Assembly (NCBI RefSeq): GCF_026341125.1
Contig: NZ_JAPEOR010000002.1
Location: 2,108,001 to 2,172,000 of the forward strand
Direction of reading: 5' to 3'
Source: Streptomyces sp. NBC_01142
GTDB lineage: Bacteria; Actinomycetota; Actinomycetes; Streptomycetales; Streptomycetaceae
DNA: 64,000 nucleotides
The translations under genes and the position numbers were made by a program. This document shows positions 36,032-45,511 of the stretch, piece by piece. Under the pieces are notes generated by a model. It did not search any database. It was given only the letters and a program-made list of their open reading frames with translations, and had not been told where the DNA came from. Within the stretch, counting starts at the first letter, position 1, and every line of letters begins with the position of its first letter.

Positions 36032-37504
36032 GTGACGCAGCAACAGACCGGTCTCGTCGGCAGCACCCCCGTCCCGGAGGACGTCAGTCCCGGCAGCCCT
36101 GGAAGTCCCGGCAGCCCCGGCGGCCCCGGCGGCCCCGGCGGCCCCGGCGGAACAGCCGACGCCCGCGCCCGCGCGGCGAGGAGAATGGACATCGCTCTCT
36201 ACGCGGTCTGGACCCTGACCCGGCTCGGCATGCTGTATCTGCTCGTCCAGGACAGCATCGGCGTCAGCAACGTCTCGGACGAGGTGAACTTCCTCTACCC
36301 GCGCTGGTACCAGCAGCTGACCGACGGCTCCTTCCCCGTCAACGACGTCACCTGGCAGTACCCGCCGGGCGCCGGCCTGGTGTTCCTGTTCCCCGCGGTG
36401 CTGCCCTTCCTCGGCTACTTCCAGGCGTTCCTCGTCCTCACGTTCGCCGCCGACGCGATCGTCACCCTGGCCCTGGCCCGCCGGGGCGGGAGCCTCGCCG
36501 GGGCCTGGGTGTGGACGGGCGGACTGCCGCTGCTGCTGAACGTGCCGCACGGACGGTTCGACATCCAGGTCACGGCCCTTGCCGTGCTGGCTCTGCTCAG
36601 TTCCCGGCGCCGCCCGCGCCTGGGCGGGGTGTTCGCCGGACTCGGCGCCATGATCAAGGTCTGGCCGCTGCTCACCCTGGTGGGCATGGAGCGCGGGCGC
36701 ACCAGCCGGGAGGCCTGGCTGTCCGCCGCGGCAGCCGCGGCCGCGCTGCTCGCCGTACTCGCCCTCGGCTTCCGCAACAGCCTCGGCTTCCTGCAGCAAC
36801 AAGGCGCCAGGGGCGTGCAGATCGAGTCGCTGGGCGGCACCGTGCTGTCACTGATGCGGGCGTCGGGCATGCCGATCTGGGTCGAATCCCGCTACGGCGC
36901 CCTGGAATTCAGCGGCGTGCATGTGGCGACCATCGCCCAGCTGTCCATGATGCTCACCGCGGCCGCCTTCGGCTGGCTGATGTTCTGGCGGGGCAGGGCG
37001 TCGCGATGGACCACCGCGACACCGTTCGACGCCGCACTCGCGGCCGTCCTGCTGTTCACCGTCACCAGCAGGGTGATCAGCCCGCAGTATCTGGTCTGGC
37101 TGCTCGGCCTGGCCGCGGTCTGTCTCACCTCCCGGCTCACCACCCAGCGCCCGGTGGCGTGGGTACTGCTGGCCGCGACCGCCGTGACGGCGGTGGCCTT
37201 CCCGACCTTCTACCTGGACGTCATGTACGGCTCGGCACTGGGCAACACGCTGATGGTCGTACGCAACGGACTGCTGGTCGCCGCCGCGCTGTTGTCCTGC
37301 TGGCGCCTGTGGGCGGCCACGACCGCCAAGAACGCCACAACCGACACCACCGACACCACCGTCACTACCGGCACCACCGTCACCACCACCACAACCGGCA
37401 CCACCAGCGCGACAGAAACGAGCGCCACGACCAGCGCGCCCATCGCGACCGACGAGAGCGCCACAACAGGAGTGACCGGCACGACCGGCACGACCCCGCG
37501 ATAG
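36032..37504 (+). CDS. GT87-like membrane protein with Pro/Gly N-terminus and Thr-rich C-terminus
   Basis: The 490-residue protein starts with GTG, 28 bases after the tagH remnant. A 35-residue Pro-Gly-Ser repeat (PGSPGSPGGPGG) precedes about ten membrane helices. The loops DEVNFLYPRWYQQL, TWQYPPGAG and VISPQYLVWLLGL are typical of DUF2029/GT87 polyprenyl-phosphate-mannose transferases. The last 65 residues are nearly all Thr, with Ala, Gly and Ser, a possible target for O-mannosylation if exported. It belongs to the envelope polysaccharide set by context. Confidence 0.82.
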   Translation: MTQQQTGLVGSTPVPEDVSPGSPGSPGSPGGPGGPGGPGGTADARARAARRMDIALYAVWTLTRLGMLYLLVQDSIGVSNVSDEVNFLYPRWYQQLTDGSFPVNDVTWQYPPGAGLVFLFPAVLPFLGYFQAFLVLTFAADAIVTLALARRGGSLAGAWVWTGGLPLLLNVPHGRFDIQVTALAVLALLSSRRRPRLGGVFAGLGAMIKVWPLLTLVGMERGRTSREAWLSAAAAAAALLAVLALGFRNSLGFLQQQGARGVQIESLGGTVLSLMRASGMPIWVESRYGALEFSGVHVATIAQLSMMLTAAAFGWLMFWRGRASRWTTATPFDAALAAVLLFTVTSRVISPQYLVWLLGLAAVCLTSRLTTQRPVAWVLLAATAVTAVAFPTFYLDVMYGSALGNTLMVVRNGLLVAAALLSCWRLWAATTAKNATTDTTDTTVTTGTTVTTTTTGTTSATETSATTSAPIATDESATTGVTGTTGTTPR

Positions 37505-37557
37505 GCTCCCGCTCCCCTGCCCGACACCGGGCAGGGGCACGCCGAGGGGGTCGCGTC

Positions 37558-38541
37558 ATGGGCAACGGGGGGCCGGAGCCGCTGCGGGAGGACGATCCGC
37601 GGGAGATCGCCGGGTATGTGCTCGAGGCGCGGATCGGCGAGGGCGGCATGGGCACCGTCTTTCTCTCCCGCACCGCCGACGGCCGACCCGTCGCACTGAA
37701 GCTGATCCGCCGCGAACACGCGCAGAGCGAGAGCTTCCGGAAGCGTTTCGCCCGCGAGGTCGAGGCGGCCCGCCGGGTCCAGGGCCACCACCTGGTACCC
37801 GTCGTCGACCATGACGCGGAGGCCGCCCGGCCCTGGCTCGCCACCCGCTACGTACCGGGCCTGCCGCTCGACGACGCACTGCAGCAGTACGGACCCCTGC
37901 CGCTGCCGTGTGTCCTCCAGCTGACCGCCTGCGCCGCGCACGCGCTGGACTCCGTGCACGCCGCCGGGGTCATCCACCGCGACGTCAAACCGGCCAATCT
38001 GCTGCTCACCGCGGAAGGGCCCTGGCTGCTGGACTTCGGCATCGCACGGGCCGTGGGATCCGCCGCGCTGACCACCATCGGCCGGATGGTCGGCACGCCC
38101 AGGTACATGTCTCCGGAGCATGCGCTCGGCAAGCGGCTCACGCCCGCCTCCGATGTCTTCACGCTCGGGCTCGTCGCCGCGGAGGCGGCCACCGGGCGCC
38201 ATCCGTACGGGGAGGGCGGCGGCCTCGTCGTCGCCACCCGGATCGCCGGGACCGACCGCGAGCCCCCGGATCTGAGCGTGTATCCGGCGGCGCTGCACGA
38301 GGTACTGGCGGCCTGCCTCGCCGCACGGCCCGAGGACCGGCCGGCCGCGGCCGAGGTGGCCGAGCTGTGCGGGCGGGCTGCGGGACGTGACGTACGGATC
38401 TTCGGCGGCTGGCTGCCGAAGCCACTGGCCGCGACGGTGTCACGCATCGAGCGCGCCGCGAAGGACCCGAGGTCCTCGGGCTGGCTGAGCAGGACGCGCA
38501 ATCGCCGGACGGGCTCGCAATCGAGCCCGTCCGGCGACTGA
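37558..38541 (+). CDS. Soluble Ser/Thr protein kinase
   Basis: The 327-residue protein has a Hanks kinase domain with GEGGMGTV (27-34), Lys48, HRDVKPANLLL, DFG and GTPRYMSPE. No membrane helix or sensor domain follows; the short basic tail has ARxxKDP-type residues only. It lies 53 bases downstream of the GT87-like gene and may be co-transcribed with it, which suggests a link with envelope synthesis, but no substrate can be read from the sequence. The last codons lie inside a terminator hairpin. Confidence 0.92.
   Translation: MGNGGPEPLREDDPREIAGYVLEARIGEGGMGTVFLSRTADGRPVALKLIRREHAQSESFRKRFAREVEAARRVQGHHLVPVVDHDAEAARPWLATRYVPGLPLDDALQQYGPLPLPCVLQLTACAAHALDSVHAAGVIHRDVKPANLLLTAEGPWLLDFGIARAVGSAALTTIGRMVGTPRYMSPEHALGKRLTPASDVFTLGLVAAEAATGRHPYGEGGGLVVATRIAGTDREPPDLSVYPAALHEVLAACLAARPEDRPAAAEVAELCGRAAGRDVRIFGGWLPKPLAATVSRIERAAKDPRSSGWLSRTRNRRTGSQSSPSGD
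38502..38537 (+). terminator. Terminator overlapping the kinase 3' coding end
   Basis: TCGCCGGACGGGCTCG and its complement form a perfect 16-bp stem around the loop CAAT. The whole hairpin lies inside the coding sequence, ending one base before the TGA stop codon. Confidence 0.75.
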
Positions 38542-38608
38542 GGGCGAACCGGCTACCGGGCTGCCCCGGTGCCCATGCGTACCGCCGGCCGTGCGTACGC
38601 GCCTACCG

Positions 38609-41600
38609 CTAGCTGTGCGTACGCAGCAGCTGCCGCATCGTCCGCATCGCCACCGACAGATTCGCCAGATCGAACGTGTCCGAGCCCTGGATCTCCTCCA
38701 GCGTCGTCCGCGCCCGGGCCAGGATCGCCGCGTTCTTCTGCTCCCACGCCTGGAACCGCTCCTCTGGCGCCGAAGTGCCGTTCCCCACGGAGAGCACGTC
38801 CGCCGTCAGCGCGGCATGCGCGGCGTACAGGTCCTCGCGGATGGAGGCACGGGCCATGGACTGCCAGCGGTCGGCCCGCGGCAGCTCGATGATCCGGTCC
38901 ATCAGCTGGGTGATCCGCAGCCGGTCCGCGAGGTCGTAGTAGACCTCGGCGACCGCCATCGGCTCCTTCTCCGTACGGTCCGCGATCGCGACGATGTCGA
39001 GCGTCGGGAAGGCGGACGAGAACCCGGCCACCCGCAGGGCGAGGCCCTCGGGAACGCCCGCGTCGCTGAGCTCGTCCAGGATGCCCTGGTACCACTCCAG
39101 GTCCGCGCCGCGCAGCATCTTCGGCAGCTCCGCCCAGACCTGCTCCACACGCTCGGCGAAGAACTCGATGGTCCCGGCGAGCTCCAGCGGCTGCGGCCGG
39201 TTGCCCAGCAGCCATCGCGTACCGCGCTCGACGAGGCGCCGCGAGTGCAGCCGGATGCGGGTCTGGACATCGGCCGCGACCCGGTTGTCGAGGTCCTCCA
39301 CGGCGTCCCACACCGCGTTCAGACCAAAGATCTCGCGGGCCGCGGTCTGCGCCCGCACAACTTCCTCGGTCGACGCCCCGGTCTCCTCCCGCAGCCGGTG
39401 CAGGAAGGTCGAGCCACCGGTGTTCACCGTGTCGTTGACCAGCACTGTCGTGACGATCTCGCGGCGCAGCGCATGCCCGTCGACCGCCTCGGGGAACTTC
39501 TCGCGCAGCGGCTTGGGGAAGTACGCGTGCAGCAGCCGGCGCAGGTACGGGTCGTCCGGCAGGGCCGTCCCGATCAGCTCGTCCGCCACCGTGATCTTGG
39601 TGTAGGCGAGCAGGACGGCCAATTCGGGCTGACTGAGCCCCTTGCCCGCGTTGAGCAGTTCGCGGATCTGGCGGTCGGTCGGCAGGAACTCCAGCGCCCG
39701 GTCCAGATGCCCGGACCGCTCGAGGCGCCGCATGAAGCGCTGGTGGGCGTGGAGCAGCGACGGCGACTGCGCGACGGCGTTCGACAGGGCGGTGTTCTGC
39801 GCGTAGTTGTTGCGCAGCACCAGCGCGCCGACCTCGTCGGTCATCTCGGCGAGCAGCTTGTTGCGCTGCTTGACGGTCATATCGCCGTCCGACACCAGGC
39901 CGTTGAGCAGGATCTTGATGTTCACCTCGTGGTCGGAGGTGTCCACGCCCGCGCTGTTGTCGATGGCGTCGGTGTTGATGTGGCCGCCGTTGCGGTCGAA
40001 CTCGATCCGGCCGAGGTGGGTCAGACCCAGGTTGCCGCCCTCGCCGACCACCTTGACCCGCAGATCCTCGCCGTTGACGCGGATCGCGTCGTTGGCCTTG
40101 TCGCCGACGTCGGCGTTGGACTCGGTGTGGGCCTTGACATACGTACCGATGCCGCCGTTCCACAGCAGGTCCACCGGCGCCTTGAAGATCGCCTGCATCA
40201 GCTCGGCGGGCGTCATCTTGGCGATACCGGCCTCGATGCCGAGGGCCTCACGCATATGCGCGTTGACCGGGATCGACTTGGCGGTACGGGGGTAGATGCC
40301 ACCGCCCGCCGACAGCAGCTCCTTGTTGTAGTCGGCCCAGGAGGAACGGGGCAGCTCGAACAGGCGGCGGCGCTCGGCGTACGAGACTGCTGCGTCCGGC
40401 TTCGGGTCGATGAAGATGTGACGGTGGTCGAAGGCCGCCACGAGCCGGATGTGCTCGCTGAGCAGCATGCCGTTGCCGAACACGTCACCGGACATGTCGC
40501 CGACGCCGACAACCGTGAAGTCCTGGGTCTGGGTGTCGTGGCCGAGCTCGCGGAAGTGCCGCTTGACGGACTCCCACGCACCGCGGGCGGTGATTCCCAT
40601 GCCCTTGTGGTCGTATCCGGCGGAGCCGCCCGACGCGAAGGCGTCCCCGAGCCAGAAGTTGTACGCGACCGCGACCTCGTTGGCGATGTCGGAGAAGGAC
40701 GCGGTGCCCTTGTCGGCGGCGACGACGAGGTAGGTGTCGTCCTCGTCGTGGCGTACGACATCGGCCGGCGGAACGACCTCACCCGCGACCAGGTTGTCGG
40801 TGATGTCGAGCAGTGCGGAGATGAAGATCTTGTAGCAGGCGATGCCCTCGGCGAGCCAGGCGTCACGGTCCACGGACGGGTCCGGGAGCTGCTTGGCGAC
40901 GAAGCCGCCCTTCGCACCCACCGGCACGATCACCGTGTTCTTGACCATCTGTGCCTTGACCAGGCCCAGGATCTCCGTACGGAAGTCCTCACGCCGGTCG
41001 GACCAGCGCAGACCACCGCGCGCGACCTTGCCGAAGCGCAGGTGCACACCCTCGACGCGCGGGGAGTAGACCCAGATCTCGTACGCCGGGCGGGGCGCCG
41101 GCAGATCCGGGATGGCCTGCGGGTCGAACTTCATCGACACATAGCTGTGCTGGGTGCCGCTCGCTGCTTCCTGGCCTCCGTTCCCGCTGCCCTCGCCGGA
41201 GCTCTGGAAGAAGTTGGTCCGCAGCGTCGCCTTGATCACGGTGAGGAAGGAGCGCAGGATCCGGTCCTCGTCCAGGCTCGCGACCTGGTCGAGCGCGCCG
41301 TCCAGCTCCTCCAGCAGACCGTCGGTCAGCTCGGTGCCCGCGCGCTGGCGGCCCGGCGACATCCTGGCCTCGAAGAGCGAGACCAGCAGCCGGGTGGTGT
41401 GGACGTTGGTACGGAGGGTGTCCTCCATGTAGTCCTGGCTGAAGGTCGAACCGGCCTGGCGCAGGTACTTGGCGTATGCGCGCAGCACCATCGCCTGCCG
41501 CCAGCTCAGGCCGGCGCCCAGGACGAGGGAGTTGAAGCCGTCGTTCTCCGCCTCGCCGGTCCACACGGCGGCGAACGCGTCCTGGAAACGCCCGCGGGCG

Positions 41601-43579
41601 TCGTCGGCGAGGTAGTCGCCGTTGCCCGTGGCCAGCGGCATGCGCAGGCCGAAGTCGTAGATCCAGGCGGTCGTACGGTCCGAGCAGCGCAGCTCGTACG
41701 GACGCTCGTCGACGACCTCGCAGCCGAGCCGCTGCAGCACCGGCAGGACGGCGGACAGCGAGACCTGCTCACCGGCGCGGTAGATCTTGAAGCGGCGCTC
41801 GCCGGGGGCGGCGCCGACCGGCTCGTACAGGGAGAGCGCGAAGTCCTTGCCGGAGCGGGCCAGCTGCTCCAGGCGGACCAGGTCGGCGACGGCGGCGCGC
41901 GGCGAGTGGTCGGCCTTGTAGCCCTCGGGGAAGGCGTTGCCGTAACGGCGCAGCAGCTCGGCCGCGCGCTCCTCGCCGCACTCGGCGTTCAGCGCCTCGC
42001 CGAAGCCGTCGGCCCAGGAACGGGCGGCCTCGACCAGCCGCGCCTCGATGCGGTCCTTGTCGGCGTCGGTGAGGTCGGGGAGCTCGGTGCCGGGCTGGAC
42101 GCGGATGACGAAGTGCAGCCTGGACAGCACCGATTCGGTGTGCAGGGCGGTGAAGTCGACCGGCGGACGGCCGCTCAGCTCCTCCAGCAGGATGTCGGTG
42201 AGGCGCAGCCGTACGTCAGTGGTGAAGCGGTCGCGCGGCAGGTAGACGAGGGCGGAGTAGTAGCGCCCGTACTCGTCCTGGCGCAGGTACAGCCGCAGCC
42301 TGCGGCGCTCCTGGAGGTAGAGGACGGACGTGACGATGGAGCGCAGCTGGTCGACCGGGGTCTGGAACAGCTCGTCGCGCGGGTAGGTCTCCAGGATCTG
42401 CAGCAGGTCGCGGCCGTCGTGGCTGTTGGGCGCGAAGCCCGCACCTTCGAGGACCTCCTGGACCTTGCGGCGGATGACCGGGACGCGGCGCACGGACTCG
42501 GTGTACGCGGCGGAGGAGAACAGCCCCAGGAAGCGGCGCTCGCCGATCACATTGCCCGCGGCGTCGAACTTCTTCACCCCGATGTAGTCGAGGTAGGAGG
42601 GCCGGTGCACGGTCGAGCGGCTGTTGGCCTTGGTCAGGACGAGCAGCTTGTGCTCGCGGGCCTTGGCACGGGCGTCGGCGGGCAGCCGGCTGAAGGACGG
42701 GCTGACCGGGTGGGTCTCGTCCTCGCTGTGCTGGGGGTCGGAGCGCAGAATGCCCAGCCCGGTTCCGGGGACGGCGGCCAGCGCGTCGTTCTCGGTGAGC
42801 TCGTACTCGCGGTATCCGAGGAAGGTGAAGTGGTCGGCGGAGAGCCAGCGCAGCAGCTCACGCGCCTCGTCGACCTCCTGGTCGCGCAGATCGTCGGCGG
42901 TCGGCTCGCTCGGCAGTTCCTCGGAGATGCGCAGCGCGCAGTCGCGCATCTTCTCCCAGTCCTCGACGGCCTCACGTACGTCGGAGAGGACCCGCAGCAG
43001 ATCGGCGGTGATCTGCTTCAGATCGGCGCGGTCGGTCTCGCGGTCGATCTCGACATGGATCCAGGACTCGACGAGCGCGTCGTGCGGCATCCCCGTGCGG
43101 GCCACCTCGGTGGGCAGCACCTCGATGAGCTTGCCGGTCACATCACGGCGCACGGTGACCTGCGGGTGGATCACGACATGGATGCCGCGGCCCTGGCGGG
43201 AGAGCTCATTGGTGACCGAGTCGACAAGGAAGGGCATGTCGTCGGTGACGACCTCGACGACGGAGTGGCTGCAGGTCCACCCGTTCTCTTCCACGCTCGG
43301 GGTGTGGACCCGCACATTGGCCGTCCCCTGGGGACGCTTCTCCGCGAGCCGGTAATGGGAAAGCGCGGCGCCGAAAACATCGACCGGGTCGCGGTCGGCG
43401 AGGTCCTCCGGCGCGGTGTGCAGGTAGTAGCGCTGGAGGTAGTTGAGCAGGGTGTCCCGGTCGGGTCGCTCCCCTGGCTCGGCCGCAGTCGGAAGGTTCC
43501 CCCCGACCGGGCTGTTCTCAGCTACCCGGGCAGCCCGTGCGAGCAGCTCGGCCTTGGCTTCGTCCAGCTTGGTCTGCAT
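38609..43579 (-). CDS. gdh: NAD-specific glutamate dehydrogenase, large (180 kDa) type
   Basis: The 1656-residue protein is the size of the L_180 glutamate dehydrogenases known from Streptomyces clavuligerus and mycobacteria. Long N-terminal ACT-like regulatory segments precede the catalytic domain, where GAKGGFVAKQLPDP carries the catalytic-type lysine. The NAD-binding part holds VGDMSGDVFGNGML and AFDHRHIFIDPKPD. It oxidises glutamate to 2-oxoglutarate and ammonia for carbon use. The start ATG at 43579 follows CAGGAGCCAGAGG. In related actinomycetes this enzyme is controlled by GarA-type FHA proteins and kinases, which makes the adjacent kinase gene noteworthy. Confidence 0.95.
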   Translation of the reverse strand: MQTKLDEAKAELLARAARVAENSPVGGNLPTAAEPGERPDRDTLLNYLQRYYLHTAPEDLADRDPVDVFGAALSHYRLAEKRPQGTANVRVHTPSVEENGWTCSHSVVEVVTDDMPFLVDSVTNELSRQGRGIHVVIHPQVTVRRDVTGKLIEVLPTEVARTGMPHDALVESWIHVEIDRETDRADLKQITADLLRVLSDVREAVEDWEKMRDCALRISEELPSEPTADDLRDQEVDEARELLRWLSADHFTFLGYREYELTENDALAAVPGTGLGILRSDPQHSEDETHPVSPSFSRLPADARAKAREHKLLVLTKANSRSTVHRPSYLDYIGVKKFDAAGNVIGERRFLGLFSSAAYTESVRRVPVIRRKVQEVLEGAGFAPNSHDGRDLLQILETYPRDELFQTPVDQLRSIVTSVLYLQERRRLRLYLRQDEYGRYYSALVYLPRDRFTTDVRLRLTDILLEELSGRPPVDFTALHTESVLSRLHFVIRVQPGTELPDLTDADKDRIEARLVEAARSWADGFGEALNAECGEERAAELLRRYGNAFPEGYKADHSPRAAVADLVRLEQLARSGKDFALSLYEPVGAAPGERRFKIYRAGEQVSLSAVLPVLQRLGCEVVDERPYELRCSDRTTAWIYDFGLRMPLATGNGDYLADDARGRFQDAFAAVWTGEAENDGFNSLVLGAGLSWRQAMVLRAYAKYLRQAGSTFSQDYMEDTLRTNVHTTRLLVSLFEARMSPGRQRAGTELTDGLLEELDGALDQVASLDEDRILRSFLTVIKATLRTNFFQSSGEGSGNGGQEAASGTQHSYVSMKFDPQAIPDLPAPRPAYEIWVYSPRVEGVHLRFGKVARGGLRWSDRREDFRTEILGLVKAQMVKNTVIVPVGAKGGFVAKQLPDPSVDRDAWLAEGIACYKIFISALLDITDNLVAGEVVPPADVVRHDEDDTYLVVAADKGTASFSDIANEVAVAYNFWLGDAFASGGSAGYDHKGMGITARGAWESVKRHFRELGHDTQTQDFTVVGVGDMSGDVFGNGMLLSEHIRLVAAFDHRHIFIDPKPDAAVSYAERRRLFELPRSSWADYNKELLSAGGGIYPRTAKSIPVNAHMREALGIEAGIAKMTPAELMQAIFKAPVDLLWNGGIGTYVKAHTESNADVGDKANDAIRVNGEDLRVKVVGEGGNLGLTHLGRIEFDRNGGHINTDAIDNSAGVDTSDHEVNIKILLNGLVSDGDMTVKQRNKLLAEMTDEVGALVLRNNYAQNTALSNAVAQSPSLLHAHQRFMRRLERSGHLDRALEFLPTDRQIRELLNAGKGLSQPELAVLLAYTKITVADELIGTALPDDPYLRRLLHAYFPKPLREKFPEAVDGHALRREIVTTVLVNDTVNTGGSTFLHRLREETGASTEEVVRAQTAAREIFGLNAVWDAVEDLDNRVAADVQTRIRLHSRRLVERGTRWLLGNRPQPLELAGTIEFFAERVEQVWAELPKMLRGADLEWYQGILDELSDAGVPEGLALRVAGFSSAFPTLDIVAIADRTEKEPMAVAEVYYDLADRLRITQLMDRIIELPRADRWQSMARASIREDLYAAHAALTADVLSVGNGTSAPEERFQAWEQKNAAILARARTTLEEIQGSDTFDLANLSVAMRTMRQLLRTHS

Positions 43580-43699
43580 GTCCTCTGGCTCCTGTCGCGC
43601 GCCGTTGCGTGACGTAGGTGAAAGAAGCGGCGCAACGCCTCGACGCGGGGTGTCCGGTCGGAGTCGACGTTATGCCGCGGTGAGAGATGTCCGAGCCGT

Positions 43700-43711
43700 A
43701 ATTGGCCAATT
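43700..43711. promoter_or_regulatory. Perfect palindrome in the gdh upstream region
   Basis: AATTGGCCAATT, a perfect 12-bp palindrome in otherwise GC-rich sequence, lies about 120 bases upstream of the gdh start. It could be an operator; no regulator is identified. Confidence 0.45.
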
Positions 43712-43916
43712 TTGGCGGCCGGGCCGGAATGAGGCGATCATCGATCGCCCGGGCGCGGTGGCGCTCCGGGCGCAGGCCGGGGGCTTCGCTGCCCCCACGG
43801 CATATCGCGCTGATCACGGGTCAAGGCTATCGTCCCGCCCCGTTACTTTCTTCGTGGCCCTGAAACGGGGCTCCTGGCCTCCGGGCCCGGCATGACTGTT
43901 GCCCCCTGTCGAAGCG

Positions 43917-45345
43917 ATGACCTGGGGGGTGGTGTCACCGGGTCCGGGGCACCGTCTGACCGCTGATGAGAGGCCCGACCGTCACCCGGCCGAGCGCAAC
44001 GCCCGGCCGTTGAAGGGTGGCAGGTCTGCGTAACGTGGATGCGCGCGCTCGGTGCCGGTGGGTGAGGCCGGGACGGAACGACCACCCTCGGGGGGTGCGG
44101 TGCTCGACACCGGTGAAATCGCGGTCTTCCTCGGCCTGGACGTCGGCAAGGGCGACCACCACGGCCACGGCCTGACAGCGGGCGGCAAGACCGTCTACGA
44201 CAAGCGGCTGCCCAACAGCGAGCCGAAACTGCGGGCCGTGTTCGACAAGCTCACGGCCAGGTTCGGCCGCGTGCTGGTCATCGTGGACCAGCCCGCATCG
44301 ATCGGCGCCCTGCCGCTCGCGGTGGCCCGGGACGCCGGCTGCCACGTGGCCTACCTGCCAGGGCTGGCGATGCGGCGGATCGCCGATTTGTATCCCGGTG
44401 AGGCCAAGACCGATGCCCGCGACGCGCACGTGATCGCGGACGCCGCCCGCACCATGCCTCACACCCTGCGGGCCCTGGAACTGGCCGACGAGACCGCGGC
44501 CCAGCTTACCGTCCTGACCGGCTTCGACCAGGACCTCGCCGCCGAGGCTACCCGCACCAGCAACCGGCTCCGCGGCCTGCTCACCCAGTTCCACCCGAGC
44601 CTGGAGCGAGTACTGGGGCCCCGCCTGGACCACCAGGCTGTGACGCACCTGCTGGAACGCTTCGGCTCGCCCGCCGCCCTGCGTAAGGCCGGACGCCGCA
44701 GGCTCGTGAACCTGATACGGCCCAAGGCCCCGCGCATGGCCGAACGCCTGGTGGACGACATCTTCGACGCGCTCGACGAACAGACCGTCGTGGTCCCGGG
44801 CACCGGCACCCTGGACGTGGTCGTGCCCTCGCTGGCCCGCTCGCTGGCCGCCGTCCACGAACAACGACGCGCTCTGGAAGCCCAGATCGGCGAGCTGCTT
44901 GAGTCGCACCCTCTTTCCCAGGTCCTGACCTCGATGCCCGGAGTCGGTGTCAGGACCGCCGCCACCTTGCTGGTCACCATCGGCGACGGCACCTCGTTCC
45001 CCACTGCCGCCCACCTTGCCTCCTACGCCGGCCTCGCCCCGGCAACGAGGTCCTCCGGATCCTCCATCCACGGCGAACACGCCCCCAGAACAGGCAACCG
45101 GCTCCTGAAACGGGCCATGTTCCTCTCCGCGTTCGCCGCCCTGCACGACCCCGCCTCCCGCACCTACTACGAACGGCAAAGAGCCCGCGGCAAGACCCAC
45201 ACACAGGCCTTGCTCCGCCTCGCCCGCCACCGCATCAGCGTGCTGTTCGCCATGCTCCGCGACGGCACCTTCTACGAATCCCGCACCCCCGAGACAGCCA
45301 CCGCATGACCTGCTCAGGCTTGACGAAGGACATAGAGGCACCCCC
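43917..45345 (+). mobile_element. IS110-family insertion sequence (ends approximate)
   Basis: The element consists of one DEDD recombinase gene flanked by about 175 non-coding bases on the left and a short right end. As in the family, there are no long inverted repeats, so the ends cannot be fixed. The 8-mer ATGACCTG at 43917-43924 and 45305-45312 is a possible hint to the ends. The long left non-coding end is where IS110-group elements encode their bridge RNA. It lies between gdh and the DJ-1 gene, both apparently intact. Confidence 0.65.
44100..45308 (+). CDS. IS110-family transposase (DEDD recombinase)
   Basis: The 402-residue protein is read from GTG 44100. The N-terminal RuvC-like DEDD domain is visible as FLGLDVGKGDHHGHG, VIVDQPAS and GEAKTDARDAHVIADAAR. 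The C-terminal Transposase_20 domain has MPGVGVRTAATLLVTIGD and the ASYAGLAPATRSSG segment with the conserved serine region. It has full family length and shows no disruption, so the element may be active. A longer frame starts at 44052, but GTG is the usual start for Streptomyces members (VLDTGEIAVFLGLDVGK). Confidence 0.93.
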   Translation: MLDTGEIAVFLGLDVGKGDHHGHGLTAGGKTVYDKRLPNSEPKLRAVFDKLTARFGRVLVIVDQPASIGALPLAVARDAGCHVAYLPGLAMRRIADLYPGEAKTDARDAHVIADAARTMPHTLRALELADETAAQLTVLTGFDQDLAAEATRTSNRLRGLLTQFHPSLERVLGPRLDHQAVTHLLERFGSPAALRKAGRRRLVNLIRPKAPRMAERLVDDIFDALDEQTVVVPGTGTLDVVVPSLARSLAAVHEQRRALEAQIGELLESHPLSQVLTSMPGVGVRTAATLLVTIGDGTSFPTAAHLASYAGLAPATRSSGSSIHGEHAPRTGNRLLKRAMFLSAFAALHDPASRTYYERQRARGKTHTQALLRLARHRISVLFAMLRDGTFYESRTPETATA

Positions 45346-45511
45346 CGACCCGTCATGAGCTGTATGTGTACAAAAGCAGGGCCCGAAGTTTGACAGTCTG
45401 GACAGCGACACAGGCCCTCTTGGCAAACAGCTTCCGGCGGTGCAGGTTGACGGTGACGACATGGTCACCGTCAGCACGGACATCGCCGAGAGCCTGACAC
45501 CGGGAGCAGTC

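Noticed and set aside
38591..43612. A 1673-codon open frame on the strand opposite gdh
   Set aside because: It is a shadow of the GC-rich third positions of gdh. The encoded sequence is low-complexity Asp/Gly/Val/Leu/Arg with no domain, while the minus strand gives a complete glutamate dehydrogenase.
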